A stretch of 64,000 bases of DNA. Origin: Pieris napi. Lineage: Eukaryota; Arthropoda; Insecta; Lepidoptera; Pieridae. The stretch spans positions 10,174,001-10,238,000 of the forward strand of contig NC_062254.1 in the NCBI RefSeq assembly GCF_905475465.1, given 5' to 3'. The translations under genes and the position numbers were made by a program. Of this stretch, positions 12,271 to 23,849 are shown piece after piece; position 1 is the first letter of the stretch; the number at the start of each line of letters is the position of its first letter. Below the pieces are notes generated by a model. The model was not told where the DNA came from. It was given only the letters and a program-made list of their open reading frames with translations, and made no database searches.

Positions 12271-12605
12271 GGGAGCGTCAAGTATTACGTAACGAATTTG
12301 GGGGGGGTCCTTTTGTAAAACGTTACGATGCGGGGCGGGGAATGAATTACGCGTTATTGTTAATATTATTTTCGACTTTCCAGTACTTTACACCACATAA
12401 TGGTATCTTTTAGGTATAAAGAGTCACTAGGTGGTCACGAAACATTTTACTATACTTGGGTACAGTACTGTTACTGTTGTACTGCTTGGGTATAGAAAAA
12501 CGTTACGGCGCGTTACATGGGGTATTTACCCCCCCCCCCCCCCACGTAATTTTTGGAGATCATTTAATTTCCAAAAATTGCGTGACGTAATACTTGAACG
12601 CTCCC
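12271..12605. mobile_element. 335-bp MITE flanked by TAA (PIF/Harbinger-like)
   Basis: The ends are GGGAGCGTCAAGTATTACGT and, reversed, GGGAGCGTTCAAGTATTACG, giving terminal inverted repeats longer than 20 bp. TAA is present on both sides (12268-12270 and 12606-12608). A three-base TWA duplication is characteristic of PIF/Harbinger elements, so that class is inferred. Both arms carry homopolymer runs: G8 at 12300-12307 and C15 at 12529-12543. There is no transposase. Confidence 0.85.
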
Positions 12606-12639
12606 TAAACTGAATTATTAACAACAAAACCCCATAGAA

Positions 12640-12662
12640 ACCAGTCAAGATGGCGGATGTCT
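12640..12662 (+). promoter_or_regulatory. Possible YY1/Pho-like motif
   Basis: CAAGATGGCGGATG matches the shape of YY1/Pleiohomeotic sites seen near animal promoters. No adjacent gene is recognised, so this is a motif match only. Confidence 0.15.
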
Positions 12663-13077
12663 GTTTAAACTGATGTCTGAGGCAATAATTATAGAGGGCC
12701 AAGATAGGAATTTATAACTTAATAATATTACTTAGAGGTTGACAGTGGTCCAGTGGAGAGATTGTTGTTATGGAAAGGAAGCAATATAATTCTAATTAGT
12801 TAGGCATTATTTCTAATGATGGGTTCAAGTATTCAGTAGAGTAATGATAACAAGCGTACCTTAAAAGCGCTATTAGACATGTTTCGAGAACGTAATGAAC
12901 TTGTGCCAAAAGTTCATAAACTCAGAGTTACTACCATCAGAAGTTTATTTTGCTGCAAATATTTTAGTCAGACCCTAAATGTAATAAAAATTATCAAACT
13001 GAAGACAGTGTAACAGGTTTAAAATCCAGGAGTTATTGTCCAGTTTCATTATTTTTAATACGACGTTTATTACGACT

Positions 13078-13265
13078 TTTCAGCTGCCCACTGAAGTATT
13101 TCCGAACCAATTCGACTTAGTGTCCTTCACGAAAACAGCGTACCAACTCTTAAAATGCCGGCAACGCACTCGCGAGCCCTCTGGCATTGAAAGTGTCCAT
13201 AGGGCGGACACTTAACATCAGATGAGCCTCCTCCACGTTTGCCTCCTGTAACATAGAAAAAAAAG
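13078..13265 (+). repeat. LINE 3'-end copy
   Basis: It starts CAGCTGCCCACTGAAGTATT, runs through GCCGGCAACGCACTCGCGAG and TTAACATCAGATGAGCCTCC, and ends in an A-rich tail. This is the LINE family of 51290-51604, 5'-truncated as usual for target-primed insertion. Confidence 0.85.
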
Positions 13266-13584
13266 AAATTTAAATGTGAAAATTCCAATAAAGGTTTTTA
13301 AACAAGATTAACATTCAAGACTATTACTGTTTGTATCTTGGTAAACCATTTAATTATCATTCAATTTTTTATTTAATTAGATTAAAACAGCCTATTTATT
13401 TCACAAAATGTTTCTAGGTAGTCGTAAATTGAAAAGATAATAGGATACTTATCTCGCAATTCGCTTAAGAAAACCTTTACAAATTTATCTGCTAATACTG
13501 TGTGTTTATAAATATAGTCAGTGATAATTCAAAGATAGAAATATAGCTCTCAATTCTGCAAAGGAATTTTATAACATTTTTTAT

Positions 13585-13750
13585 AGGGCAAATGAGCCTA
13601 CGTATATGCCCATAAATGGCATTTATCTCTGCCCATGGACACAAATTTTAGCATCCAGCCTATGAGGGAGAAGTATGCTTTCTTTTTAAAACAATTGGAG
13701 GTCGTGTCTCCTAGGGAAACCCTACTTTTAAACCACTTAACTTCTCTTCT
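13585..13750 (-). repeat. Diverged LINE 3'-end copy
   Basis: The reverse strand has the GTGTCCATGGGCAGAGAT tail motif. Upstream it has a stretch reading GDTTSNCFKKKAYFSLIG, related to the segment at 49595-49800 (RDTTSKCLKIES). It seems to be a second, more diverged subfamily of the same LINE type. Confidence 0.5.
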
Positions 13751-13854
13751 ATCTCCGCCATTATTCCATATGTAAATATAACTGTTTTCATATCGAAAAA
13801 ATCTTTTTCCTTTGCACATACATAAAAGAAAGATGAGACAAAGCAGTCAAGTCA

Positions 13855-14040
13855 TGTCAGAGTCAAAAATCATTTATTCATATAGGTAACACAATGTACA
13901 CTTATGAACGTCAAAAAAATAATATACAATCTTCTAATTTTACATCTGCCATTTCTCAAATCAAGGGTGTAGAACGGAAGAGAAGAACTGGCAATAATCT
14001 CTCCGCCACTATTTTTTTTTTGTTCTTACACTAGTTTAAG
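13855..14040 (-). repeat. LINE C 3' tail (TTTGAC-ending), minus copy
   Basis: The reverse strand contains the TAGTGGCGGAGAGAT region, CCAGTTCTTCTCTTCCGTTC and TTCATAAGTGTACATTGTG, and finishes in TTTTTGACTCTGAC. It is the same family as 35845-36060, 41185-41425 and 50113-50390. Confidence 0.8.
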
Positions 14041-14044
14041 CCTA

Positions 14045-15500
14045 GTGCCTCTCGACCCTGACCCAGGTCACTTGTTCGAATTATGGCTGTGCAACAGTGG
14101 ACATCAGAATCATGTCTACTACTACTGGCCTATTCAGAAAAATAAATAATCACGAAATATACTGAAATCTGAGGCCAAGGTTGTAGTACTGGTTCACACA
14201 TACATACGATAAAATTTAAAAAGCAATTTAAAAATCAATTAAAATCGTTCGCCTTTTTATATAAAATTCTTTATTCAATGCCATTTTATTAACCCAAAGA
14301 AATCCGCACTCATAAAAGGACTCAAAAAAGGCGACCGCTGTATTACTTTTTAAAATTGGAACGAGATGATTTACTGAACAAATCTTACGAAACTCGAACA
14401 TGTTTTCCCTAATACTGATTTGTTTATTTTTCACCGAAATAGAAAATATCGTCCTCGTTTTATTGAAGGTAATCTTAATCTTTGCCTTCATTTGTTAGAT
14501 ATTAAATCACAGGTATGTAGGGACTGCTACTGTGACAATACTAGGTAGTATATTTATAGTATCTGTATACTAGTCCAATAGAATCCAATTAGTTTATAAG
14601 TCAATTTTACCAAAGACATTTTTAGTATTTAAAAATACAAAATCTCATCTTTGTGTGGTAAGTTACATTATGTGCTTTTTACCAAGCTTAAGTGATTAGC
14701 GAGTGAATTAAAGACTAACTTATATTAGCACTTGTTGAACTCTTGAATATATACTCCATAACATCTTTGAACTTTAAAAATTGAAAAAATGGTTTTGAAG
14801 TTACTTCTTACTTATCAAATTATTTTCTTGTTAAGAAACTAATTATAAAAAGATTTAGACTATTATATCTCAATGACTGTGATTTTGAAAAGTAAGTAAC
14901 TGTTACTCATGATTTTTGAGTATTTTTACTTGCTACTTATTCCATCTCTAAGTTCTGTTTATAAAACACGACGTCTTTCTTCATTTCGCCGCGTCATGTC
15001 TCATAAAATAAAATAATTATGTTGGGAAAACACAAGGTACATAAAATTATTATCAGGGACATTTTATGAGCGTAAAAAGCTTACACGCGCATAAAACCAA
15101 ATTAATTAAGAACCTTCATCCTATTAGTATTGTGAAGCATGATATTGTTTGTAATATAATCCTTTTCTGATACTTCTATATTTAGCTCACAAATTGTTCA
15201 CTTGACTCAACTTTCTTAATTGTTTTTCGAATTTAGAACTATTATCTACTTTCATTTTTTACCAGCCAGTTAACTGTAATTAGTTTATGTCATTTTACTG
15301 ACTAATGTGTGTTAAAAATAAATGTCAATAGGAGAAAAAAAACTCAGCAAAAAATATCCAAGAACAGCAGTGTTACTCAGTAAAACTGATATAGATTTCC
15401 AATTATAGACACAACAAGCACTATTTAACAAAAACGCGGTTTCCAATACATACGAGTATAACGTCGTTTTACAAAGAAATTATGTCAATGATTTCTCAAT
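14045..15500. other. AT-rich DNA, nothing recognised
   Basis: Short minus-strand open frames such as 14228-14491 lack recognisable motifs. No terminal repeats were found. Confidence 0.5.
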
Positions 15501-15505
15501 TTCTG

Positions 15506-15694
15506 CCTTGCGATTCTGTAACTCACTTTTTGAAGTCATTTTATGATTTGGCATTCTGATAAACAATAAACTACAAGCTCCCACCTTTTCATAATGCCAA
15601 ATCATAAAATGACTGCTTCACGACTGATTTGAGAGCGACCGCCGATGCGAAAACCGCTGTGTGAGTTCGAAAAGTGAGTTACAGAATCGCAGGG
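15506..15694. mobile_element. Fold-back MITE copy 1, CTG target duplication
   Basis: The ends are CCTTGCGATTCTGTAACTCA and, reversed, CCCTGCGATTCTGTAACTCA. The flanks are CTG on both sides (15503-15505 and 15695-15697). Much of the element is self-complementary: GTCATTTTATGATTTGGCAT pairs with ATGCCAAATCATAAAATGAC. The left arm lacks the stretch between the end repeat and the central palindrome, so it is shorter than the 241-bp copies. Confidence 0.9.
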
Positions 15695-15699
15695 CTGTA

Positions 15700-16370
15700 G
15701 CACGTAGTATAAACCCTAATATTAGAAGTAAAATCGAATATAGTCATTTATGATGCAGAGTAATCCTGCTGGATTCTCCATTAGCGTTAGAAACATTGAT
15801 TGAAAATTGACAGTAGTTCATTCGAATTCATGATATTATTAAGCTAACAAGTCTCTCGTGTACTTTAATCAAATAAGGCTAGTTCAGATTAATTAATAAA
15901 GTTATAATAACCACTGGTTATTGAATACACAACCACAACCACAAGATTAATATATGTCTTTGACTTTATTGACTACTATCGTCTAGACTGTCTTTTGTTT
16001 GCGTTGAATAAATTATTAAGGTTATAAGACTTCTATAATCTAATCTAAAGTTAATGAAAAAGCGTCTTCAAATTGAATTTAGCTTGCTGATAAGCTTTAA
16101 CCTTCGATTAAAAATCGTATTGGGATAATTGCTTTAGGGGATTGTATTCTTAATATAAAAATATTTTCCAATAATGTTCAAATGTTTCACATATTATTAA
16201 ATTATTTACTGATAAGAAGGTAATTAAAATGTCACATGCTTCATTATGTTTCTCCTCGAACGAAAAAGTGTTTTATGCGCTCATAGTAATGAAAACAATG
16301 ATTTTGTTCATATATCATCTCATATCAACTGGTGGATAGGTCAATTATTAATTATTATTATTTTAATTAA
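15700..16370. other. AT-rich DNA, nothing recognised
   Basis: No repeat match or gene was seen. Confidence 0.5.
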
Positions 16371-16374
16371 AAAA

Positions 16375-16735
16375 GAACAGGAGGCAAACGGCCAGTAGAG
16401 TCAACTGATGTTAAGTGATACCGCCCGCCGCCCATGGACACAATGCCAGAGAGTTTGAAAGAGCGTTGTCGGTGTTTTAGGAAATGTTGCTCCGATTTCT
16501 TAAACGACCCTTAGTTGAATTGGTTCAAAAATACTGGTTCCACATAGTGGAGGTGCACGGCAAATTCTGGCGTTGATGACGCTCAGCCTTGCGATTCTGT
16601 AACTCACTTTTCGAACTCACACAGCGGTTTTCGCATCGGCGGTCGCTCTCAAATCAGTAGTGAAGCAGTCAGCAGAATCGCAAGGCAGTTGTGAAACGAC
16701 AGACGTCGAATTGAGACGGGTGGAGTTTCATATTC
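16375..16735 (-). repeat. LINE 3'-end copy split by a MITE
   Basis: Read on the minus strand, the LINE starts near 16735 with TGAAACTCCACCCGTCTCAA and GACGTCTGTCGTTTCACAAC. It is interrupted by the 99-bp MITE at 16587-16685, then continues as CCACTATGTGGAACCAG down to the GTTTGCCTCCTGTTC tail at 16375. The split occurs in the CACAACTGAGCG stretch found whole in the copies at 45.8, 51.3 and 59.6 kb. Confidence 0.85.
16587..16685. mobile_element. Fold-back MITE copy 2 (short), CAG target duplication
   Basis: It has the same end CCTTGCGATTCTGTAACTCA and a partly deleted other end CAGAATCGCAAGG. CAG lies at 16584-16586 and again at 16686-16688. The uninterrupted LINE has a single CAG at this place, so the duplication is real. 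Most of the palindrome is deleted. Confidence 0.9.
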
Positions 16736-16739
16736 CACC

Positions 16740-17340
16740 TTCAAGAAATCTCTTAAATATACGAATTCCATAAATTACCTCTGGATAAAATTGACGCCTG
16801 CTATAGTTATCACGGGTTTGATAAATTTTTAATAAGTTCAAATTTTCGCAACAACAGATTAACATCGCACAAACAACTGCGTGCTTCTTTAATACGAAGA
16901 AATTCTTCATAAAATTGTTGGTAATCTCTATACTTCTAATTGAAAATAGTATTTAAACCAATTACCAAAACTGACCAACTTTAATTTGGAAACTTAAATT
17001 GGAAGTTGGAAAGTTGACGCCACACGAGCGTTTCAGTCAGTGACCGCTTTATTTGCCAACTAAATGCTACTCAAACCAGATCAAATACATTTAGTAGGCT
17101 GTTAGCTAAATCAATGAACATGACTTATCAGATCCTAGGAGTTTAATGTTGCTATGGTAAAATAATTTAAATTTATATACCAACTGGCTTTGGCCGCTCA
17201 TCTTAATTGAGACTGGCCACTGAAATAATACAACACACACGGTAATGCACAGATAATTTACGCACGCGTATGCATTGCTTAAAGTTTCCAAGTACTGGCA
17301 ACATTTTGTAAAATTACTCTATTGATTTATTTATTTCATA
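16740..17340. other. AT-rich DNA, nothing recognised
   Basis: Two short minus-strand open frames (16728-16910, 17106-17291) have no motif and are probably chance. Confidence 0.5.
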
Positions 17341-17344
17341 CTCC

Positions 17345-17690
17345 TCAGCTAACATATATTTAATAAAAAAAATTATACTAAACATATAGCCAAGATGGAA
17401 TACATAATATAAACAAAAAGCTTCAAATATTACAGAAGGAAAAAACTATTCAAAAAATAATTTTTTTTCAATACAATTAAGTAATACCTAATTTGGCTGT
17501 GTTGTGTGATAGTGTAAAAGTGTGGGTACGTTTGTATGTAAGGCTGTATGGTGTGTGCTCCAGATGCGGGTCATTTTGCGCTATGGCTATTCTTGATACT
17601 CCTTTTAACCAAATTCCGCGATAGCTAAAACAAATCAAGGCTCATATAGTGGTCGTTGTACGAGTATATCCAGGCTGTATTGGCGCTAGA
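17345..17690 (+). repeat. Interspersed repeat, inverted copy of 7120-7490
   Basis: It matches the reverse of 7120-7490 over TAATTTGGCTG, TGTGTGATAGTGTAAAAGTG, ATTTTGCGCTATGGCTATTC and AACAAATCAAGGC. The class is unknown. Confidence 0.65.
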
Positions 17691-17699
17691 GAAAAGAGG

Positions 17700-17860
17700 C
17701 CTAATGTGTAAAACTGCAATTTTTCTTTCGCAATGGCAAGCAATAAAACATTTATGTATTTGCAAAAAAAGTTGTATTAATTTTATTTAAATTTTAACTA
17801 AAGTAACAACGATATTATTAGACGACTTTAAGGCGGAACGAAGTTAGCCGGGTCAGCTAG
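17700..17860 (+). mobile_element. Helitron 3' end
   Basis: It ends GTTAGCCGGGTCAGCTAG followed by T, the typical lepidopteran Helitron 3' terminus. The 5' end is not identifiable. The preceding repeat (17345-17690) may belong to the same element. Confidence 0.6.
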
Positions 17861-17864
17861 TAAT

Positions 17865-19440
17865 TTATAAAAATGAAATCCTTAATACTAAAGCTACTTC
17901 ATACAATCAAGCGTGTAGATGTTAGTACGTCCGTACTGGTTTTAACGAGAGAGAGAGGAATAAACCATGAGAGAAACGACGCGAGACCAAAAAAAATATT
18001 GGCGCAATTACTTTACATGCAGCCTCTTATGGTGCTCTGGGAGTGGGTATGTCGTTATTACTACGTTTTTGTATTGAAGATATTTGTATTTGAAGACCAG
18101 AAGGTACCAAGACTGTCAAACTAGGATATTAATTTTGTGTATTATAAAATAAAATGCAATGAAATGCTTTCAAAGTATAGCAGTAAGCATTTCTTTTTCT
18201 CAGATCTCGTGGAAATTAGATCGAAAAGTTGTAACTGTAAGCGACTTTATTTGGTAGAAGTTCATTTATTTTTATATTCAGTACAAGATTAAAATACCAT
18301 AAAAAAGTAATAAAAATTACTCAAGTATAAACTAAAAGTCCTCGGGCAACCGTTTGCCCGAGTTAGAATTTGACGGACGCCTGTTAAAAGTTGTCCAACT
18401 TTCTCCATTCTCAGTCACGTATGCTTTTGGGTAAACTTTTTGTATGGGACTTTTTCTTTAGAAATATGAAATTATTATTGGTTTATTGGACCAAATTCTA
18501 TTTGGAAGAAAATGTTGAGGTTTTTCTTAAAATCACTTATGTCTTCATATAATATTGGGTCAAACTTTTTATCACCATCTAGGTACAAGTCTGTATTCTA
18601 CGGGAAAAAGTCAATAAAAATTTATACATTTTTGTATTTACTGCGGAGTAAGTGGCATATTAGTAGGTAAGTATATATTACTCCGATAAACGTACCTTCG
18701 CCACTAAAGCTTTCCAATCGATTCGCGAAGTTTTTTCTTCCAACGCCTTTCTAGCGATATCTACCATGACTGATGGGACGTTTAGGACAGTGGTTCAGAG
18801 ACTCACTCATATTGTTCTCTAAACTTTTAAGGCAGCTAATCAGGTTGAGTTTCGAAACGTATCACACTTCATAGAAAATAATTTCTTGTACCTTTTTATA
18901 TGGATATTAAATTTGAATTTGAAGAATTAAAATATATCTTTTTAATTAAGACTGAGTAGCGAGTAGCATTTGTTTTACATTTCTTATTCAACACAGCTTG
19001 ATAAGTATTTTATTATATTTATTCTTTTCAACGGTATAATATAAATATTAGGGTGTCTGATATCATAGGTAGTCATAGTAAGCTGTATAACAAAAATTAC
19101 TTTACTTATTTCGTCCATAATAATTGCAGTTATTACTAATACGATAGAACTAAATAAATTGTGCACTTATGAAGAGGTGATCTTGAGGGTAAAAACAAAT
19201 CTTACTATAAAAATGGTATCGAAAAATTGTTTGAACGCTATAATTGTTGTATCACTCTCGAATAATCAAATGAAATTCTATAAAAAAATGTAATCTATTT
19301 TAGGTAATACACTTTTCAGACCACCAATTTTACAATAAAAAAATCAATTTTTAACAATATTATAACAAGAAGTTCTTGTGAACCCAGCCAAAATGCAAAC
19401 AAATAGGTCTACCTCCACAGAAATCTTATTAATTACGTGT
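17865..19440. other. AT-rich DNA with one hairpin
   Basis: At 18341-18362 a 9-bp stem CTCGGGCAA/TTGCCCGAG closes a 4-base loop. No gene is supported; the 83-codon frame at 17873-18124 has no motif. Confidence 0.45.
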
Positions 19441-19454
19441 ATCGCTCGCGTGAG

Positions 19455-19520
19455 TGACGCTTCGCTAACGAAGTTGGAGTGTGTGAGCGGTACATGTTGG
19501 ATGTACCGCTCGCACTGGAG
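19455..19520. repeat. Two adjacent hairpins
   Basis: CTTCG/CGAAG pairs around CTAA near 19460-19473. GTGTGAGCGGTACAT (19481-19495) pairs with ATGTACCGCTCGCAC (19501-19515) with one mismatch and a 5-base loop. A related CTTCGTTAGGCGAAG hairpin lies near 63693. They are probably terminal parts of an unidentified element. Confidence 0.5.
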
Positions 19521-19744
19521 TTATGGCCTTCGCCTCAGATGCTTGCTTGGAACCCGTAGACCCACCTCTCCATTATATTCACATTACTAAACCATATTTA
19601 TAAAATGTCCTTGGTTTAAATACATGTCTGTTGTATATATTTTACAGTCAAATACCAACATCATTTGAAGCCGTCAATTAACACTATATAATATTTTTGG
19701 ATAATTTATTACTATAAGGTCTGCACGCGGTCTTGCTTAGTTTT

Positions 19745-19880
19745 AACGTGCAGTCAGTGGTTAAACGTTCGACTCTAAACCTAGAAGTCGTACGTTCGAT
19801 TCCCGGTACGAATTTTATCCTAGCCTTAAATTTATAAATGTTGGATGTATTTTTGCTATATCCGTACCAGAATGAGGTAT
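19745..19880 (+). repeat. Degenerate tRNA-derived SINE head
   Basis: It has a B-box-like GTTCGATTCCC preceded by GTGGTTAAACGTTCGACTC. The body includes GCTATATCCGTACCAGAATG, which recurs reversed at 22436-22464. No full-length copy is seen in the window. Confidence 0.5.
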
Positions 19881-20544
19881 TTAGAGTTAAAATTAATTGT
19901 ATTTAAAACACAAGAGATATTTATTTTACAGACATTCACAGTACAGTAACTATTTACAAAATACTTGTCTGTAGTAATTTAGAATATGCCACTGTAATCT
20001 AGTCACCACATTTCAAAATGCACATAAATACCATTGAAACAGTTCAAAAACGTTTCCTTTGATAGCTTTGCAATCGTCTACACTTGCGTGGTGTATTGCA
20101 AACGTACGAGGCTCGTTTGGACTATTTCGAGTTAAATTTAATTTACATTAAAATTACTTTGTTGTTTATATAAAATATTTAACTTAAATATTCATACATA
20201 CCTTGCTAAATTTTGCTTCCTTTGTAATTCTAGAGTTGCTAGAACTAAGTTTTCTATACGTACCTACGGCTCGCTTATCTGCTACTTTTAATGGTCCAAA
20301 GAATCTATCTCGCTCTTACAACTAAATAACTAACATTAATTAAAATATTGATATATTTTACAATAATCTTCCTGCTTACCGCAATTTTGTGTATCAGGCT
20401 CTTAATGAGGCTAAATTTTATATTTTGTTTTAACATGTTTTCTTTTATATGATAAACATTAAGTTGTTTTAGGACTTATAAATATTCTTTCGATCGTATG
20501 AAACCTCTAATTGATCTACGGACAGCGTAGCGTAATTATACAAA

Positions 20545-20838
20545 AAAAAATCTGTAGCGCAGAAACCTTTTTAGGTCTGGGCCTCAGATTTCTGTATCTG
20601 TTTAATAATCATTTGTCAATCTAATAGGCAAGTAGGTGATCAGCCTTCTGTGCCTGACACACGCCGTCGACTTTTCAGATCTATGGCAAGCCGGTTTCCT
20701 CACGATGTTTTCCTTCACCGTTCGAGTGAATATTAAATGCGCACATACAAAGAAAGTCCATTCGTACACAGCCTGGGATCAAACCTACGACCTTAGGGAT
20801 GAGAGACACATTCTAAAGCCGCTGTCCAATACTGTTCT
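20545..20838 (-). repeat. tRNA-derived SINE A, near full length
   Basis: The reverse strand reads the same order as 27159-27452: ATCCCTAAGGTCGTAGGTTT, then the AATATTCACTCGAACGGTG stretch, then GGCACAGAAGGCTGATCACC, then AGACCTAAAAAGG. It is diverged, with no obvious target duplication. A 68-codon frame inside it is not a gene. Confidence 0.85.
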
Positions 20839-21244
20839 TTAACTGTACACTAATCAGTTGTAAATTCTATCATGATGGCTATTAAATTTGACGTATTTTA
20901 CCCAAAATCTTCTAAAATGCCTTAACATGGTCATCATAAGTCTTAACACTCCAAAAGCAAACTAAATTCAAAACGGGTACTTCCCTTTGCCGCAAACCAG
21001 TTTCCTCCTTTGATATCTTACTGAATAATAAACAAGCTATCGTCACCATGAATCCTGAGTCTGTGGCAATCTGAATTGCAAATGTCGCAAAGAAAACACG
21101 ACAATTAACTTGAGTGTTGGTCTTTCATTTGGATGTCAATATGTACAATTCTTGTTTGTTGCTGAACTTATAAGCTAGTTCGTAAAATGTATAGACTTAC
21201 AAAGACGGTGCGTTGCTTGCAGACCTTTACACTAATTATACCTA

Positions 21245-22118
21245 GGTAACACTGAAAATGTTTAAAAAATGAAAAACGGCTTAATGTAGAAAGTTGCCAA
21301 TACTTTAATTGTATTTCGAAGTAATCTCCGATCCTCTCTACACATCGTCGCATTCGATGGAACCACTGAGAAAAGCAGTGGGCCCATTCTTCCTTAGGGT
21401 CTCTTCTATGGCATTTTCGTACTCTTTCACCGCATCTTTAGGGCTCGTAAAGCGATACCTCGAATTTTATCTTTAGTTTTGGGTTCGTAGCAATATATCC
21501 AGCTTTCATCACCTGTGACGATGTCAAATACAGCATTTGAGTCACCGCCATTGAACTTATTTAACATTTGGATCATGCGAAGGTGTTTCTGGTCGTCGGT
21601 TAAAGTATGGGAAATCCATCTGGTACGAAGCTTCCTGACGCCTAAATATTCTTGTCGTATTTTTTGATTTTGACTCATACCAATGCCTAGGCTTGCCCGT
21701 ATCTACTGATAGGTCTCTTATCTTCCTCTATCATGCGTCGCACAGCAATGATGTTATCTACAGTAGTCGCTGTTAAAGGAGGTCCCTCACGCGATTGCAA
21801 CGTCCACGCTTAAACTCTTTAAACCAATTGTTATTAGTGGCACGAGATGGGGTTCATTAAAAAAATGGTAATCGCAGCCTATTATAGCTTTGTTGTTACC
21901 ACAACGAAAGTCATGATACATCATTGACCGAATTTTTTTTTTGCGTTAGGTTAATTTTCACGAGTAACAAGAGTTTTAGATTTGCCGCCATTTCACAAAA
22001 CAAATGACAAATGAATGCAATATACTACATTACCAAAGAGTTCTAAAATTAAAATTCAAAACCAGTTTTCATTAGCAATGTTTCCAACTGGGCAGTTCTA
22101 AACATTTTCAGTCTTACC
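21245..22118 (-). mobile_element. Defective mariner-type transposon
   Basis: The ends are GGTAACACTGAAAATGTTTA (21245 onward) and, on the right, AAACATTTTCAGTCTTACC (ending 22118), an inverted pair with a few mismatches. Between them is a decayed mariner transposase on the minus strand with a large internal deletion. The left flank carries TA (21243-21244); the right flank is CA, so the TA duplication appears mutated. Confidence 0.85.
21310..21960 (-). pseudogene. Mariner transposase, internally deleted and frameshifted
   Basis: The minus strand gives LGVRKLRTRWISHTLTDDQK, then GGDSNAVFDIVTGDESWIYC, which contains the first catalytic Asp of the DD34D transposases. Right after CYEPKT the frame jumps to KDKIRG, which normally lies near the C-terminus. 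The region with the second and third catalytic Asp residues is therefore deleted. After a stop and frame change, WFHRMRRCVERIGDYFEIQ is the family's C-terminal end. The N-terminal helix-turn-helix part (21680-21960) is only faintly readable. It cannot make an active enzyme but the ends could be mobilised in trans. Confidence 0.88.
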
Positions 22119-22174
22119 CACGTATGTTAGTGAAACTTTAACTAATTAAAAAAAATCAGCTAATGGTATTTAAA

Positions 22175-22405
22175 ACCGCCAGCGGCGTTACAAACTTTTA
22201 GGTCTAGGCATCAGATTTCTGGCATGTCGGCCTTCTGTGCCTGACACACTCAGTCGATTTATCGAGTCTAATTTTTGTATCTTCACGATGTATTTCTTCA
22301 TGGTACTTCACCGAATGTTAAATACGCACATGGAATCTCCGTTGGTGCACAGCCGTGATCCAAACACACTACTTCACATGACCACTAGGCTCAACGCCGT
22401 TAGCC
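22175..22405 (-). repeat. tRNA-derived SINE A, internally shortened
   Basis: It starts on the plus strand with ACTTTTAGGTCTAGGCATCA and contains GGCCTTCTGTGCCTGACACA, and ends near the tRNA-like head, all reversed relative to 27159-27452. The middle is shorter and diverged. Confidence 0.75.
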
Positions 22406-22435
22406 AATTAAACCCTTAATAATTATGTCAAGGTC

Positions 22436-22470
22436 TCCATTCTGGTACGGATATAGCAAAGATATTTATA
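22436..22470 (-). repeat. Fragment shared with the 19.8-kb SINE-like repeat
   Basis: CCATTCTGGTACGGATATAG is the reverse of the segment near 19856-19877. It is too short to classify. Confidence 0.4.
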
Positions 22471-22475
22471 AAGTA

Positions 22476-22695
22476 AAGTAAAAGTAAAAGTAAAAAAGTC
22501 ATTTAATCACATAGGTAACATTATGTACACTTATGACATGCCAGTAAAGAAATACATATTAATGCTTCTAATTTTACATTTACTGCCAGTTCTCAAATTA
22601 AGGGCGTAGAACGGGAGAGAAGAACTAGCATTAAACTCTCCGCCACTCTTTTTAATCGGCATTTTTTTGTTTTACAAAATGTTTGTAAGGAGCTA
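22476..22695 (-). repeat. LINE C 3' tail (TTTGAC-ending), minus copy
   Basis: It begins with an A/G-rich tract (AAAGTAAAAGTAAAAAAGTC), then has CACATAGGTAACATTATGTA, GGGCGTAGAACGGGAGAGAA and TCTCCGCCACTC. It is the same order as the copy at 50113-50310. Confidence 0.85.
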
Positions 22696-22699
22696 CAAC

Positions 22700-23630
22700 T
22701 ATTACACCATGTCCCATGTGACATTTTAAGTAATTAATAATAATAACATAAATTAAAAACAAAGATTTGTCCTCTATCAGCAGGAGGCATGGTGAAATAG
22801 GAGCACGCACTTACATTCTCGTGGGAACAACACGCAAACACATAGTCGAAATAACCAACATCACCGCATACACGAATTCAAGTACGACCAGTCACCACAA
22901 GCAGCACCCGTTCACGAGCATGACGCATGGCCAGCCAACTACGGCCATATAACTATTAAATCTTTATTTTAAGGTTAAATTCTTACCGGAAATCGAACGC
23001 ACGACTGCAAGGTTTTGAGTCAAACATATAACTAGGTGCCACTGCTGACGGGACGTTAAAAACTTTAAAATACCTAAGCAGGAGCGGCTGCAGACAATAT
23101 ATTAATAAATTATCCAAAAATATTCAATAATGTTAATTAGCGGCTTCAAATGATGTTGGTATTTGACAATATCCGGTTGATTTGTTACCGCATTTAATAT
23201 TTTAATGCTATATTTGCAAATTGTTTTATTCATTTTCATATAAATAGCATTTTACATTCTGCTGTTAATTATTTTGTTTGTAGAAATGTGATTTTGTTAA
23301 TTTGTAATGATTTTATTTCTCGTTGTATTTCAGAGTAAATTGAAAAAGTCTGTTCATCTCTACTGCTATATATACTTGGTGTTGTAGTCAATGAAGCTAT
23401 GAAATATACTTAGATATACTGATTTAATATTACGTAATAATGAAATTGTATTAATTTTTTTCTTTAAATTATCATTACTATATGAAACCCAATTAGAGCA
23501 CGGCTTATAATATCATTTGTAACTTATTCTTCGCTACTGATGTGTGAATAGTGCAATGTCGATGGCAATTCTTCTTAAAGGACACTAGCTCAGAGGCATA
23601 GACCAAAGAAGGTACAAGAGTTTATGCTTA
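22700..23630. other. AT-rich DNA with a weak SINE-like head
   Basis: At 22984-23045 (reverse strand) a weak B-box-like GTGCGTTCGATTTCC occurs. No gene is supported. Confidence 0.4.
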
Positions 23631-23636
23631 TTACTC

Positions 23637-23849
23637 TTGATGACTTTTAAATATAATTGTGGTAGACAGCTTGACGTATTATTATTTAAAGGTACTTCAT
23701 TTCCATCAATAAATACGCTTTTAGATGTCATGGTATACTTTCAAGATATAAAAGCTATGGATAATAATTATAAAAATCCAGTGGCGCTACAAGAAGACTT
23801 GGCAAAAGATCTTTGGTCACTTTGTAGACAGTATGATATTAAGTGGTAA
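23637..23849 (+). pseudogene. Short open frame of unknown origin
   Basis: The 70-residue frame reads like real protein in its second half (SINTLLDVMVYFQDIKAMDN, then QEDLAKDLWSLCRQYDIKW) and is less AT-driven than random frames nearby. I do not recognise the family. It could be a decayed exon, a piece of a transposable-element protein, or chance. No splice context or homologous copy in the window supports a gene. Confidence 0.2.
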
